Shown in pieces: positions 1-7,937 of a stretch of 39,055 nucleotides of DNA. Every line of letters starts with the position of its first letter. Position 1 is the first letter of the stretch. The stretch is from the NCBI RefSeq assembly GCF_900114615.1, contig NZ_FOTS01000046.1:1-39055 (forward strand). The letters are read 5' to 3'. Position numbers and translations under genes: made by a program. This stretch comes from Pelosinus propionicus DSM 13327 (GTDB taxonomy: Bacteria; Bacillota; Negativicutes; DSM-13327). Below the pieces are notes generated by a model that was not told where the DNA came from, did no database searches, and saw only the letters and a list, made by a program, of their open reading frames with translations.

Positions 1-5
1 AAACT

Positions 6-299
6 TTATAAGCAATTAGAAGCATCTTTCTTAAATTTAAAGAAAACATTAATACTTCCATCATTCTTGATTAAAAAGATTTCTGAAAGATATTCGGATA
101 ATTCTTCAACGCTTAAACGACTAACGTCTTGCAGGAAAAACTTGCAAAAAGCGTTCTTTGTTTTTGTTTCATCTACAGAAAGTTCAAGCTGAAATATTTT
201 ATCAGCTGTCGAAAGTTTTCGATCTCCATCTAAACAATGTTCTGAACGCTCCGAAAGTAGCTGTAACTGCTTTTGGAGTATTTCTTTTTGCTCACTCAT
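6..299 (-). CDS. Hypothetical protein of the integrated element
   Basis: I do not recognise this 97-residue acidic protein. I chose the ATG at 299 because a strong AGGAGGTGAG ribosome site lies just upstream; the open frame extends further but without such a site. The N-terminal third (about residues 1-35) looks like a short coiled coil (MSEQKEILQKQLQLLSER). The rest is a small mixed fold with no Cys/His motif or membrane segment. It is the most distal visible gene of a minus-strand run of small genes (1083-1247, 614-1036, 386-592, then this one), which are probably accessory genes of the mobile element. AT-rich codon use fits the element rather than the chromosome to the right. Confidence 0.6.
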   Translation of the reverse strand: MSEQKEILQKQLQLLSERSEHCLDGDRKLSTADKIFQLELSVDETKTKNAFCKFFLQDVSRLSVEELSEYLSEIFLIKNDGSINVFFKFKKDASNCL

Positions 300-385
300 A
301 ATATTTCTCACCTCCTTTGCATAATCTCCGATACATACGCATATACTAGACTGGGAAAGTCTACGCGATTTTCGCTGATAAAAAA

Positions 386-592
386 TTAAATCCACATTTC
401 AACGATAACCGGATCATCATCTACGCTTGGTGCCACCCTGATAAAAAACCCTGCTGGAATTGCTGACCTGACATCTGCTAACGTATCCCTAACGATTACA
501 AATTCCGTAGGTTTATCAGAATACCAAAGCCTTGCAACATATTTACCAAGATAATCACTTGGATTTTTATACACGACTATTATAGGAATCAC
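386..592 (-). CDS. Small hypothetical protein, GTG start
   Basis: This is a 68-residue protein with alternating hydrophobic strands (MIPIIVVYKNPSDY at the start, DDPVIVEMWI at the end), which suggests a compact beta-rich domain. The start is GTG at 592 behind AAAGGAGC with 8-base spacing, and no in-frame ATG lies upstream. It is followed closely by the 6-299 gene on the same strand, so the two are probably cotranscribed as part of the element's small-gene operon. I see no family match and propose no function. Confidence 0.55.
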   Translation of the reverse strand: MIPIIVVYKNPSDYLGKYVARLWYSDKPTEFVIVRDTLADVRSAIPAGFFIRVAPSVDDDPVIVEMWI

Positions 593-613
593 GTTGTATG
601 CTCCTTTCAGTCC

Positions 614-1036
614 TCATGGTTGGGGGCTATTTTTTATAACACCAGAAAAAACTGAACGACTTACTAAAGATAGACAACGAACTAGTATTGAATGAACCTC
701 ATCATGCGTTAACCCTTCATCACCAAGCAATTCCAGCAATATATAAGACAGTTGTAAGTGTTTTTGTGCCTTGGATGCCGATGGTGTCGGTTGTATGGTT
801 TGGTATGGATAATTGCGCACATAGTTATTATTGCGTATCCCTTGTTGGATAGGAGGACGTCCATAATTATCAGATAAAAAAGGCAAGCTATCAGTTGTAC
901 AATTAGGTAAACCGCAATTAAACTTTCCACCTGTTTTCCAGCAGTTGCATATAGTTACTAGCTTTGTTTTGCATAGTGAACAAAAATTGCCTTGTGGGAC
1001 TGCTGCTTTGCAATGAGGGCAAATTACTTTATTCAT
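614..1036 (-). CDS. Zinc-ribbon protein of the integrated element
   Basis: This 140-residue protein starts with a classic zinc ribbon: CPHC at residues 6-9 and CSLC at about 19-22. Four more cysteines follow (CNC at about 30-32, then a CGLPNC stretch), so one or two zinc sites are likely. A Pro/Asn/Gln-rich linker (about 60-85) leads to a helical C-terminal part (about 90-130) with no recognised fold. The ribosome site GAAAGGAGC precedes the ATG at 1036. The role is unknown; DNA or protein binding is plausible for a mobile-element accessory protein but is only inference. Confidence 0.6.
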   Translation of the reverse strand: MNKVICPHCKAAVPQGNFCSLCKTKLVTICNCWKTGGKFNCGLPNCTTDSLPFLSDNYGRPPIQQGIRNNNYVRNYPYQTIQPTPSASKAQKHLQLSYILLELLGDEGLTHDEVHSILVRCLSLVSRSVFSGVIKNSPQP

Positions 1037-1082
1037 GTATTTATGCTCCTTTCTTCATTTTGATCAAATTCAAACAGGCATT

Positions 1083-1247
1083 TTACCTGCCTTCCATAGC
1101 CACACTGTTGATCTTATTAATCATGATGTTAGCTAATTTACGATTAAAAATATCTGGATGCTTGTCAGTATCAAAATTGATTATCGTTACATGTGTAGTA
1201 AATTTAGGATATTTAGTGGTGATGGTGAATGGGGATTTAATTGCCAT
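1083..1247 (-). CDS. 54-residue small protein with a strong ribosome site
   Basis: This is a short open frame. The ATG at 1245-1247 is preceded by GAGGTGATC at a good distance, and it ends with TAA at 1083-1085. The product begins MAIKSPFTITTKYPKF and ends INSVAMEGR. It has a beta-rich start and a helical, basic end, with no cysteine and no signal peptide. It sits between the XRE gene and the zinc-ribbon gene on the same strand, so it looks like the first accessory gene of the minus-strand run. I do not recognise the family; the call rests on the ribosome site, codon use and operon position. Confidence 0.5.
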   Translation of the reverse strand: MAIKSPFTITTKYPKFTTHVTIINFDTDKHPDIFNRKLANIMINKINSVAMEGR

Positions 1248-1283
1248 AAGTGATCACCTCGCTTTCATTTTTTCCTCCAAAAC

Positions 1284-1298
1284 TCTACTTTAAGTAGA
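1284..1298. promoter_or_regulatory. Palindromic operator, copy 1 (TCTACTTTAAGTAGA)
   Basis: This is a perfect 15-base palindrome that overlaps the stop codon of the small XRE gene. The same motif recurs in the divergent intergenic region (1534-1548, 1597-1611). The three copies bracket the small XRE gene and point to a phage-type repressor binding them. Confidence 0.55.
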
Positions 1299-1490
1299 AT
1301 CTCTAGAGAAAAAAATTTCATCATATGGTATATCTACTATTTTAGATATTTTCTTCGCTTGCGCAATTGTGGCAAGCTCTGGATTTTGTTCAATTTTTCG
1401 ATATGTCTGGACATGAATTCCTAGAGTTTTAGCCAGGTCATCCTGCTTTAAGTCTTTCATGAGCCTTGCTTTTTTTATACTTAAAGACAT
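1290..1490 (-). CDS. Small XRE-family DNA-binding protein (Cro-like)
   Basis: This is a single helix-turn-helix domain of about 66 residues. The HTH runs over roughly residues 10-45 (KDLKQDDLAKTLGIHVQTYR). I chose the ATG at 1490 because AAAGGAGAT lies about 10 bases upstream; an earlier in-frame ATG at 1511 precedes that ribosome site. It is divergent from the larger XRE gene at 1648 and shares an operator-bearing intergenic region with it, the layout of a cI/cro or ImmR/Xis switch in phages and ICEs. It probably controls the minus-strand small genes or counteracts the larger repressor (inference). Confidence 0.75.
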   Translation of the reverse strand: MSLSIKKARLMKDLKQDDLAKTLGIHVQTYRKIEQNPELATIAQAKKISKIVDIPYDEIFFSRDST

Positions 1491-1533
1491 TAGATTAAGA
1501 TCTCCTTTCATCGTTATTATGCTTTCATGTTAA

Positions 1534-1548
1534 TCTACTTTTAGTAGA
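1534..1548. promoter_or_regulatory. Palindromic operator, copy 2 (TCTACTTTTAGTAGA)
   Basis: TCTACT and AGTAGA arms are separated by TTT, in the control region between the divergent XRE genes. A half site (AAGTAGA) follows at about 1563-1569. Confidence 0.6.
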
Positions 1549-1596
1549 AAGTCAACGCCCTAAAGTAGATTTTTTTAAAATTTATGTTGATTTTTT

Positions 1597-1611
1597 TCTA
1601 CTTTTAGTATA
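1597..1611. promoter_or_regulatory. Palindromic operator, copy 3, close to the repressor promoter
   Basis: TCTACT-TTT-AGTATA is a near copy of the 1534 site. It lies about 40 bases upstream of the XRE/ImmA start at 1648, where it would overlap the promoter of that operon. Autoregulation by the XRE protein is the natural reading. Confidence 0.55.
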
Positions 1612-1647
1612 CTATCTAACTAAATCATATTAATAAAGGTGGTTACC

Positions 1648-2136
1648 ATGGCTATTGGAGATAATATAAAAAAACTAAGAAAATTTCATGACTTATCTCA
1701 AAAAGACTTGGCTTTAATTGCAGGCGTAAGCGATAAGGCCGTGTCTACATGGGAAAGTGGAGCAAAAGAACCACGTATGGGTGTAATTCAGAAAATTGCT
1801 GATCACTTTGGATTACAAAAAAGCAATATAATTGAAGATAATGGTTTAGATAATATATATCAGATGCATGATAATGGAAGAGTAAATACAGTTTTTCAGA
1901 GTAAACTTGCTAATTCTCTCCCTGCATTAAATCCTAGAGACGAGCGCAGTATAAAGAAAAAATTAGAATCTGTTCTAAATGACCTTATGCCAGAAAACGC
2001 TCTAGCCTATTATGACGGTGATGAGCCAATGAGCGATGAGGATAAGGAACTTCTCCGCATCTCCCTTGAAAATACTATGAGATTAGCAAAACAAATGGCA
2101 AAACAAAAATTTACTCCTAATAAATTTAAGAAATAG
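1648..2136 (+). CDS. XRE-family repressor (ImmR-like)
   Basis: This 162-residue regulator has a canonical N-terminal HTH (about residues 5-60, DLSQKDLALIAGVSDKAVST then WESG). It carries a longer C-terminal part that ends in a basic helix (MAKQMAKQKFTPNKFKK). I chose the ATG at 1648 because AAAGGTGG sits at the right distance; a GTG at 1639 is also in frame but overlaps that site. The ImmA-like peptidase gene starts 21 bases downstream. In ICEBs1-type elements, ImmR holds the element silent and ImmA cleaves it after DNA damage or signalling. The pairing here suggests the same immunity switch, but cleavage is not shown by the sequence. Confidence 0.85.
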   Translation: MAIGDNIKKLRKFHDLSQKDLALIAGVSDKAVSTWESGAKEPRMGVIQKIADHFGLQKSNIIEDNGLDNIYQMHDNGRVNTVFQSKLANSLPALNPRDERSIKKKLESVLNDLMPENALAYYDGDEPMSDEDKELLRISLENTMRLAKQMAKQKFTPNKFKK

Positions 2137-2157
2137 CCTCAAGGGAGGATTTCATAA

Positions 2158-2583
2158 ATGATAAAAGATGTTGTAGAAAATTTAATAAAAAAATATAAAA
2201 CAAATTGCCCTTTTACATTAGCCAAGAAATTGAACATCATTGTTCTATATGAAGATTTGGGCGGCACTATGGGTTACTTTAGTAAAGACTTTAGATTTAA
2301 ATTTATTCATATTAACCAATCTCTTGATAAAAGGGAAAGCACTTTTACATGCGCCCATGAACTTGGACATGCTGTTCAACACCATGATGTTAGTACACCA
2401 TTCTTAAAACGCCACACACTATTTTCAATTGACAAGGTCGAACGTGAAGCTAATACTTTTGCCGTAGAGCTATTACTTCCAGACACATTATTGCAGGAAC
2501 ATGCTGACTGCAGCCTGTTTAATATAGGAAAAACTGTAGGGATACCTGGTAAACTAATAAAACTTAAGAGTCAATTCAAATAA
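2158..2583 (+). CDS. ImmA/IrrE-family metallopeptidase
   Basis: This 141-residue zinc peptidase has the HExxH motif in CAHELGHAVQHH (His67, Glu68, His71). A downstream E-A-N-xF-A segment (VEREANTFAVELLLP, about 98-112) supplies the third ligand typical of the family. The ribosome site GGGAGG precedes the ATG. It is shorter than some ImmA proteins but complete in the catalytic core. It lies in one operon with the XRE repressor and is predicted to cleave it to release the element. The recombinase gene follows after a hairpin. Confidence 0.88.
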   Translation: MIKDVVENLIKKYKTNCPFTLAKKLNIIVLYEDLGGTMGYFSKDFRFKFIHINQSLDKRESTFTCAHELGHAVQHHDVSTPFLKRHTLFSIDKVEREANTFAVELLLPDTLLQEHADCSLFNIGKTVGIPGKLIKLKSQFK

Positions 2584-2618
2584 AGCCAGCATCCTATTAA
2601 TTTTATAGGATGCTGGCT
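2584..2618 (+). terminator. Hairpin between immA-like gene and recombinase
   Basis: A perfect 14-bp stem (AGCCAGCATCCTAT at 2584-2597 with its complement at 2605-2618) surrounds a 7-base loop. It begins right at the immA-like stop codon. The following sequence is AT-rich but lacks a clear T-run, so it may be a weak terminator or an mRNA-stabilising element that separates integrase expression from the immunity genes. Confidence 0.5.
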
Positions 2619-2644
2619 AATCTTATAATATAGGAGTGATTTTT

Positions 2645-4138
2645 ATGATAACCGCAATTTATGTTCGAGTTTCGACAGATCAACAGGCTGAACATGGTTA
2701 CTCTCTTAAAACTCAACTTGAAGCCTGCCGTGTTAAAGCAAACGAATTTGGCGCAACAGAAATAATCGAATTTATAGACGATGGATATTCTGGTGAATAC
2801 TTAGATAGACCTGCTATGAATAATCTCCGTTCTGAAGTTAGTGAAAAGAAAATAAATCTAGTAATGGTATATGATCCTGATCGCTTAGCTCGTAATCTTG
2901 CTCACCAGCTCATTATTACAGATGAAATAGAAAAATCAGGAGCGCAACTTAAATTTGTTTCTGTGACTTTTGAGAGATCTGCAGAAGGAAAATTATTTTA
3001 TTCTCTACGTGGAGCTGTGGCAGAATTTGAAAAAGCCAAAATTCTTGAACGTTCATTACGCGGAAAGAAAGGAAAATTAAAGACCGGGAAATTACTACAA
3101 GACAGCAATTTGTTTGGTTATGATTGGGACGAGGAAAAATCTAATTATATAATTAATGAAAAAGAGGCTGAAACGGTTAGATTAATTTATAAAATATTAC
3201 TTGAACAAAAAATCGGATGTTTGCGCATTGCTCATATATTAAATGATCAAGGATTAAGAACATTGAAAGGATTCCCTTGGCATTATACGTCAGTATATAG
3301 GATATTAACAAATGAGAAGTACGCTGGTAATCATATAGGTTTAAAATATTGTAATTATTTTTCAGAACTAGGCAAAAAAAAGCGAAAATTACGTGATGAA
3401 AACGAATGGGTGCAAGTTTCTGTTCCGGCTATTATAGAAAAATCTATTTGGGATGATGCTCAAAAGCAGCTATCCGAAAATAGAACTAACAGCTCTCGAA
3501 AAACTATACGCATATATTTATTACAGAATTTACTTACGTGTGGCAATTGTGGACGCAAAATGTCTATCTTTCATTCTAGTAGCAACTCCCCTACATATTA
3601 TGGGTGTCGCTCAAAGAGAGGCGTCTCTGGAAATGGGAATTGCGGTGCTCGACTCATTCAAGTTGACCAATTAGAAATTGCTATATGGAGTACCTTGCAA
3701 AATATTTGTTCAGATGAAACAAGTCTCAAAAAATATATAAAGCAGCACGACGAAAACGCAACTCAAGATAATAATATTAAAAAAGTATTGGATAACTTGA
3801 ATAGCCAAGAAAAAAAATTGATTAAACAACGAGACACCGTTATGAGATGGTTTTCTCAGCAATTGCTTAGTGATGAAGATGCTGAGAAAAAGTTACATGA
3901 GATAAAAAAGCAACTTGACTCTATAAATAATTCCAGAAAAAAAATTAAACCTACTATTCGAAACAAGCGTACAGTAAGTGAAATTATTTCTATATTTAAA
4001 AGCTATGATATTCAAAACATCACAACAATAGAGCAAAAGCAGGTGATAAACGACTTAATAGAAGATATAAAAGCAGAAAGAATTGATCATGTTTTTAGAA
4101 GCGATGCAGAAATTTCAATTAATATTACCTTTCTTTAA
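2645..4138 (+). CDS. Large serine recombinase (site-specific integrase)
   Basis: This 497-residue large serine recombinase integrates and excises the element. The resolvase domain is at about 1-150, with the catalytic serine in YVRVSTDQQ (Ser10) and the conserved DRLARN region at about 80. The recombinase domain follows (about 160-270, RIAHILNDQGLRT). A zinc ribbon (CGNCGRKM then YGCRSKRG, about 300-335) is followed by a long coiled coil (about 375-435). I chose the ATG at 2645 because TAGGAGTGA precedes it; a GTG at 2636 overlaps that site. The gene ends only 18 bases before the truncated comFC, as expected for an integrase next to its attachment site. No tyrosine-recombinase gene is seen. 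Confidence 0.93.
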   Translation: MITAIYVRVSTDQQAEHGYSLKTQLEACRVKANEFGATEIIEFIDDGYSGEYLDRPAMNNLRSEVSEKKINLVMVYDPDRLARNLAHQLIITDEIEKSGAQLKFVSVTFERSAEGKLFYSLRGAVAEFEKAKILERSLRGKKGKLKTGKLLQDSNLFGYDWDEEKSNYIINEKEAETVRLIYKILLEQKIGCLRIAHILNDQGLRTLKGFPWHYTSVYRILTNEKYAGNHIGLKYCNYFSELGKKKRKLRDENEWVQVSVPAIIEKSIWDDAQKQLSENRTNSSRKTIRIYLLQNLLTCGNCGRKMSIFHSSSNSPTYYGCRSKRGVSGNGNCGARLIQVDQLEIAIWSTLQNICSDETSLKKYIKQHDENATQDNNIKKVLDNLNSQEKKLIKQRDTVMRWFSQQLLSDEDAEKKLHEIKKQLDSINNSRKKIKPTIRNKRTVSEIISIFKSYDIQNITTIEQKQVINDLIEDIKAERIDHVFRSDAEISINITFL

Positions 4139-4200
4139 TGCCTATTATATGTTTTATTATTCATCCATCGTAATACCCGTGGTTATAATATCATCTACCA
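4139..4200. other. Element-chromosome junction (attL/attR) inside comFC
   Basis: The comFC reading frame is typical of the family up to its PRPP-like motif and the following TMDE, then stops at TAA (4157-4159), where normal ComFC continues for some 25-40 residues. The serine recombinase gene ends at 4138. The crossover core must lie near 4155-4200, probably in the codons for TTGITMDE. The exact core dinucleotide cannot be fixed with one junction. Confidence 0.65.
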
Positions 4201-4738
4201 ACAATATATGCTTTTCTTTTACCACTTCAGGGCGCGTAATGCTAAACGCGCCCTTTATATTTTCTTTTCGTTTTGCTAGAGTCAGCTCCCATTGAGGAAT
4301 GGTACGCCTGCCCCGTACTAATAGTTCTGGCATCCACTGAAGTTTTTCTTTCTTTGACCATTCCTTAAAGATAACCTCTGTCTGATTATAACCCCTCTCT
4401 CGCAGACGATCCGTATGTAATGGTACAGGGATTACATACTCAATCGTTGAAAATAAGTGCGCTAATTTACTGTTGATTAATAGCCAATTCAGATGAATGC
4501 CATATTTCTTTTGTTGACGAAATTTCATATCGTGAATAATCCGCTTTAGACCACCTGTATATTCGCATACCACGCGACAGGAGTCTAAGGATTTTAATCG
4601 ATGCTCCAGAAGATTAATTTCTCGAACCGCCAAAATAGCGGATAAACAGATAGAGCACCATGCCCCATGCTCCTGCACTAAGGTTTTACAGTAAGGACAT
4701 TTGGGAGGATAAAGGATATTCAAAAAAGTATTCCACAT
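4157..4738 (-). pseudogene. comFC: comFC, 3'-truncated by element insertion (ComF family phosphoribosyltransferase-like)
   Basis: This is a ComF-family protein needed for DNA uptake or processing in naturally competent bacteria. It has a four-cysteine zinc ribbon (C14, C17, C28, C31), then a phosphoribosyltransferase-like domain ending in HILLVDDIITTG (177-188). Family members run on past this motif for one or two more helices; this one ends five residues later at MDE, exactly where the mobile element begins. Its ATG overlaps the recD2 stop by one base (TAATG), so it is translationally coupled to recD2. It may still yield a partly folded protein, and excision would restore it. The missing 3' part should lie at the far end of the element, outside the window. 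Confidence 0.85.
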
Positions 4739-6894
4739 TACAACTCTTCTCCCCGCAGCCGTTCTGCCAGTAGGGAATAGCGCCTTTTGGTGCGGTCATT
4801 AGATAAGGCAGTGTTAAGTGCAGCCTTGCTGCCTAAGAGAACCACTCTTTCTTTCGCTCTTGTTACGGCGGTATACAGCAAATTGCGCTGCAGCATAATG
4901 TGATGTCCTGAAATTAGGGGCATAATGACAACGGGATATTCGCTGCCCTGACTTTTGTGGACACTCATGGCGTAAGCAAGATGCAGTTCATCAATTTCTC
5001 CGCGTTCATAGATCACATTCTGCTCGGGATAACGAACGGCAACTCTGCCGTTTTGAATGCCTGTAATGAAGCCAATATCTCCGTTATATACCCCTTTGGT
5101 ATAATTATTTTTCATTTGCATGATCTTATCGCCTTCCCGCAATACCTGATTGGCGCCAGAGATAGAAGCTTTCCCTTCTCTTTCTGGATTTAAGGCTTGT
5201 TGGAGCAGCTTATTTAAATTCTCCACACCGCACACCAATCGATGCATAGGCGCCAAGACTTGTACATCATAAGAAACATTAAAACCTTCTTTAGGAAGCT
5301 GCTCATGGCACAACTCTACAATGGCATCGGCAACTGCATCACTGTCACTAATTTCAAGAAATTGAAAGTCCTTACTGCTTTTAAAATCAGGCAGCATTCC
5401 CCGATTAATCTGATGAGCATTCATAACGATCATACTTTCACCAGCCTGACGAAACACCTCTGTCAAACGCACCACTGGCACAGTCGTTGAACGAATGATA
5501 TCTTTCAATACCGATCCGGGACCAACCGCAGGCAGTTGGTCTACGTCCCCGACTAAGATGACTCGGCAGCCATCTGGTATCGCCTGAAGAAATGAATTCA
5601 TCAGGGAAATATCCATCATCGAAACTTCATCAATGATGACCACCTCTGCATCTAATGGCTCATTCTCATTACGCATAAACAAAGGGGCTCCCTCGACTCC
5701 CCCCGTAGATTCCAATAGCCGATGAACAGTCATTGCTTCCCGGTCGGTAGCCTCACTTAAGCGTTTTGCCGCCCGCCCGGTAGGTGCGCCTAAGAGCAGC
5801 TTAAATCCTTGATTTTCTAGAACATCCAGCATACCTCGCACAACCGTAGTTTTACCCGTACCAGGCCCACCCGTTAAGACTAAAACACCATGCAGTAATG
5901 ATGATAATACAGCTTCACGCTGGGCAGCTGCCAATGTGATTCCTGATTGTTTTTCCCAGCCGTCCACAATTGCCGGTAAATCATCATCAGGAGCCTGTGT
6001 AGCCCTGTCTTTTAAACGCAATAATCGCTCCGCTACCCTTTTTTCTGCATAGTATAAATGGCGGGGATAGATTAGAGTCATCCCATGAAAATCTTCCACA
6101 CATAAACGACTTTCTTGAATCAAAAAAGATAGATGTCTAGCTACATCTATGGGATCAACCAGCAGCAGCTTGGCAGCTTCCTGTACCAGAGTCTCTTCAG
6201 GTACACAGCAATGACCTGCTTGAGAAATTTGCAGCAATGCGAAATCAATTCCTGCAGTGATCCGTTCCTCGTGATTGCGTTCTAATCCCAAAGACATGGC
6301 AATTTGATCTGCCGTGCGAAATCCAATGCCTTGTACTTCTTGCGCTAATCGATAGGGGTTTTCTTGCAAAACACTAATTGCCAAAAATCCGTACTGGGTA
6401 AAAATCTTACCGGCATAGGCTCCCGTTACTCCATTCATTTCTAAGAATAACATGACTTCATGCATCTCCGATTGCTGAGAGTAAGCCTCGTGAATTGCCT
6501 CCGCTTTCTTTTTGCCTATCCCTTCTATTTCTTGTAAGCGCTTAGGCTTTTCTTCGATGATTTTCAATGTATCTAAGCCGAATTGCTTTACTAAACGTGC
6601 CGCCATGGCTGGACCAATCCCTTTAATAGCACCAGAGGCCAAAAAACGTTCGATGCCTTTCACACTGGCTGGCGCCACTTTTTTGAAGCTTGCTGCTTTA
6701 AATTGACGGCCAAAACGAGCATGCTCCGCCCATTCTCCTGTCAGCTCCAGCTGTTCACCCACTAAAGGCACCAGCATGTTGCCGACCACAGCGACAGTGC
6801 CATTCTCATTAGCTGGTTTTAACTTAAATACGACAAAACCATTATCGGTATTATGAAATATTATATTTTCTACGGTACCTTCTAAATGTTCCAC
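4738..6894 (-). CDS. recD2: RecD2-type ATP-dependent DNA helicase
   Basis: This 5'-3' superfamily-1B helicase has the long N-terminal region typical of RecD2 (YrrC) in bacteria without RecBC. N-terminal OB-like and helix-hairpin-helix segments (AIKGIGPAMAARLVKQFG, then IEGIGKKKAEAI) come first. Walker A GGPGTGKTT is near residue 340, then DEVSMMD, GDVDQLPAVGPG, VHKSQGSEYP and YTAVTRAKE. I chose the GTG at 6894 (product starts MEHLEGTVENIIFHN) because GTGGAG lies 7 bases upstream and family homology begins there. The open frame has a TTG at 6942 with no ribosome site. It should act in replication-fork and mismatch or recombination repair. It is coupled to comFC downstream. Confidence 0.93.
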   Translation of the reverse strand: MEHLEGTVENIIFHNTDNGFVVFKLKPANENGTVAVVGNMLVPLVGEQLELTGEWAEHARFGRQFKAASFKKVAPASVKGIERFLASGAIKGIGPAMAARLVKQFGLDTLKIIEEKPKRLQEIEGIGKKKAEAIHEAYSQQSEMHEVMLFLEMNGVTGAYAGKIFTQYGFLAISVLQENPYRLAQEVQGIGFRTADQIAMSLGLERNHEERITAGIDFALLQISQAGHCCVPEETLVQEAAKLLLVDPIDVARHLSFLIQESRLCVEDFHGMTLIYPRHLYYAEKRVAERLLRLKDRATQAPDDDLPAIVDGWEKQSGITLAAAQREAVLSSLLHGVLVLTGGPGTGKTTVVRGMLDVLENQGFKLLLGAPTGRAAKRLSEATDREAMTVHRLLESTGGVEGAPLFMRNENEPLDAEVVIIDEVSMMDISLMNSFLQAIPDGCRVILVGDVDQLPAVGPGSVLKDIIRSTTVPVVRLTEVFRQAGESMIVMNAHQINRGMLPDFKSSKDFQFLEISDSDAVADAIVELCHEQLPKEGFNVSYDVQVLAPMHRLVCGVENLNKLLQQALNPEREGKASISGANQVLREGDKIMQMKNNYTKGVYNGDIGFITGIQNGRVAVRYPEQNVIYERGEIDELHLAYAMSVHKSQGSEYPVVIMPLISGHHIMLQRNLLYTAVTRAKERVVLLGSKAALNTALSNDRTKRRYSLLAERLRGEEL

Positions 6895-7074
6895 AGCGTT
6901 ACTCCACTTTAAAATAATTATCAATTCTTTTTTTATTCGCAAGTTTCTGCCTAAATCCTGCCAGGAGAGGAAAATAACCAGATATTGTACATTAGCAGGA
7001 CTAGACAGTCATTGAAATTCGGTGTATCTTAGAGGAATATCCCATCAAGAAAAAAATATAAAGGGGTTTTTACA

Positions 7075-7323
7075 ATGACGACTTATAACACAGCTGGCGT
7101 ATGTGCCAAAGAAATAGATTTTGAATTGAAAGATGGAATTGTAACCAATGTACGATTTAACGGTGGCTGTCCTGGTAATCTACAGGCGATAAGTATATTG
7201 GTAGAAGGGATGCCCGCTGAAGACGTTATCAAAAAATTAAAAGGCATTACTTGCGGGCAGAAGACAACTTCCTGTACGGATCAATTGGTTCATGCAATAT
7301 TGAAACAGCTCGAAAAGCAGTAA
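7075..7323 (+). CDS. TSCPD-domain protein (TIGR03905-like)
   Basis: This 82-residue stand-alone TSCPD domain is the small cysteine-containing module also found at the C-terminus of adenosylcobalamin-dependent ribonucleotide reductases. Conserved features are VCAKEI, FNGGCPGN (Cys near 29), GITCGQKTTSCTDQL (two Cys near 61 and 68) and a terminal helix. A metal or nucleotide-binding role is suspected for the family but not established. The ribosome site AAAGGGG precedes the ATG. It is divergent from recD2 and followed by a strong hairpin, so it is a monocistronic unit. Confidence 0.8.
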   Translation: MTTYNTAGVCAKEIDFELKDGIVTNVRFNGGCPGNLQAISILVEGMPAEDVIKKLKGITCGQKTTSCTDQLVHAILKQLEKQ

Positions 7324-7340
7324 GACGGAAAGCGCAAATT

Positions 7341-7389
7341 GCAATAACCCCCAGTACATCGATTAGATCGATCTACTGGGGGTTATTGC
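7341..7389. terminator. Long near-perfect hairpin after the TSCPD gene
   Basis: A 16-bp perfect stem (GCAATAACCCCCAGTA with its complement) is continued, after one C/C mismatch, by a second self-complementary pair ATCGAT/ATCGAT around a TAG loop. It lies between convergent genes, so it is probably a bidirectional terminator, although no T-run follows on either strand. Confidence 0.7.
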
Positions 7390-7454
7390 ATTGCACCTTA
7401 TAAATTAGCTGCTATTTATTGCTGCTAACTCAATACATGCCACCTCTTCATTAG

Positions 7455-7667
7455 TTACGCCAATACTGCGGTATCCTTGCTATTAATGCGTGCTTCTACG
7501 ATTTGAGATAAATCTCCGGTTTTACTTTCAAAGACTTTTTTAGCAATAATATCCTCCATGACCGTTTTTACTTCTGCCAGAGTCAGGTTTTCTTTCGGAT
7601 CTGCAATGCTTAGTGTGACTTCTTTGCCGCCATCACTGCGAAAAACCATATCCAATGTTTTTGCCAT
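7455..7667 (-). CDS. DUF2922 family protein
   Basis: This 70-residue protein begins MAKTLDMVFRS and has the alternating pattern of DUF2922 (KEVTLSIADPKENLT, then a helix EVKTVMEDIIAKKVF). AAGGAGGTGA lies 9 bases before the ATG at 7667; a GTG six bases earlier is too close to it. It pairs with the DUF1659 gene just upstream, a frequent couple in Firmicutes. No function is known for either family. The pair is preceded by a sigma-70-family gene on the same strand, so the three are likely one operon. Confidence 0.82.
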   Translation of the reverse strand: MAKTLDMVFRSDGGKEVTLSIADPKENLTLAEVKTVMEDIIAKKVFESKTGDLSQIVEARINSKDTAVLA

Positions 7668-7707
7668 TGCCACTCACCTCCTTACTAGCAGATTTTTTTA
7701 AGATCAC

Positions 7708-7932
7708 TTAAGCATTGACTAAATTGCCGTCGTCTTGTCTGCTAATACCGATTACTGCATGGGTCTGCAAATTGGCAATTGCCTGCGCTACTGCGTATAC
7801 ATCTGTATCCGCAGCACTGACTTTCACGTTTTTATAGCTTCTTTGACGCTGCACCGGCTGCCCCTTAGCATTTACACCATTTTCAATCGTAATTACCATT
7901 TTACTGGCTTGCGGTACTTTATTCACTGCCAT
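7708..7932 (-). CDS. DUF1659 family protein
   Basis: This 74-residue protein (MAVNKVPQASKMVITIENG at the start) has the DUF1659 signature of two strands, the conserved RQRSYKNVK segment and a helix DTDVYAVAQAIANLQ. The start is ATG 7932, chosen for AAGGGGGTGAGA upstream; a GTG at 7941 overlaps that site. The sigma-factor stop codon lies at 7938, so the genes nearly touch. The function is unknown; tight linkage to the sigma factor and DUF2922 suggests a common regulon. Confidence 0.82.
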   Translation of the reverse strand: MAVNKVPQASKMVITIENGVNAKGQPVQRQRSYKNVKVSAADTDVYAVAQAIANLQTHAVIGISRQDDGNLVNA

Positions 7933-7937
7933 TTGTC

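Noticed and set aside
964-1293. Plus-strand open frame of 109 codons
   Set aside because: It overlaps three minus-strand genes with good ribosome sites and has none of its own; its product is a hydrophobic, low-complexity string typical of antisense reading.
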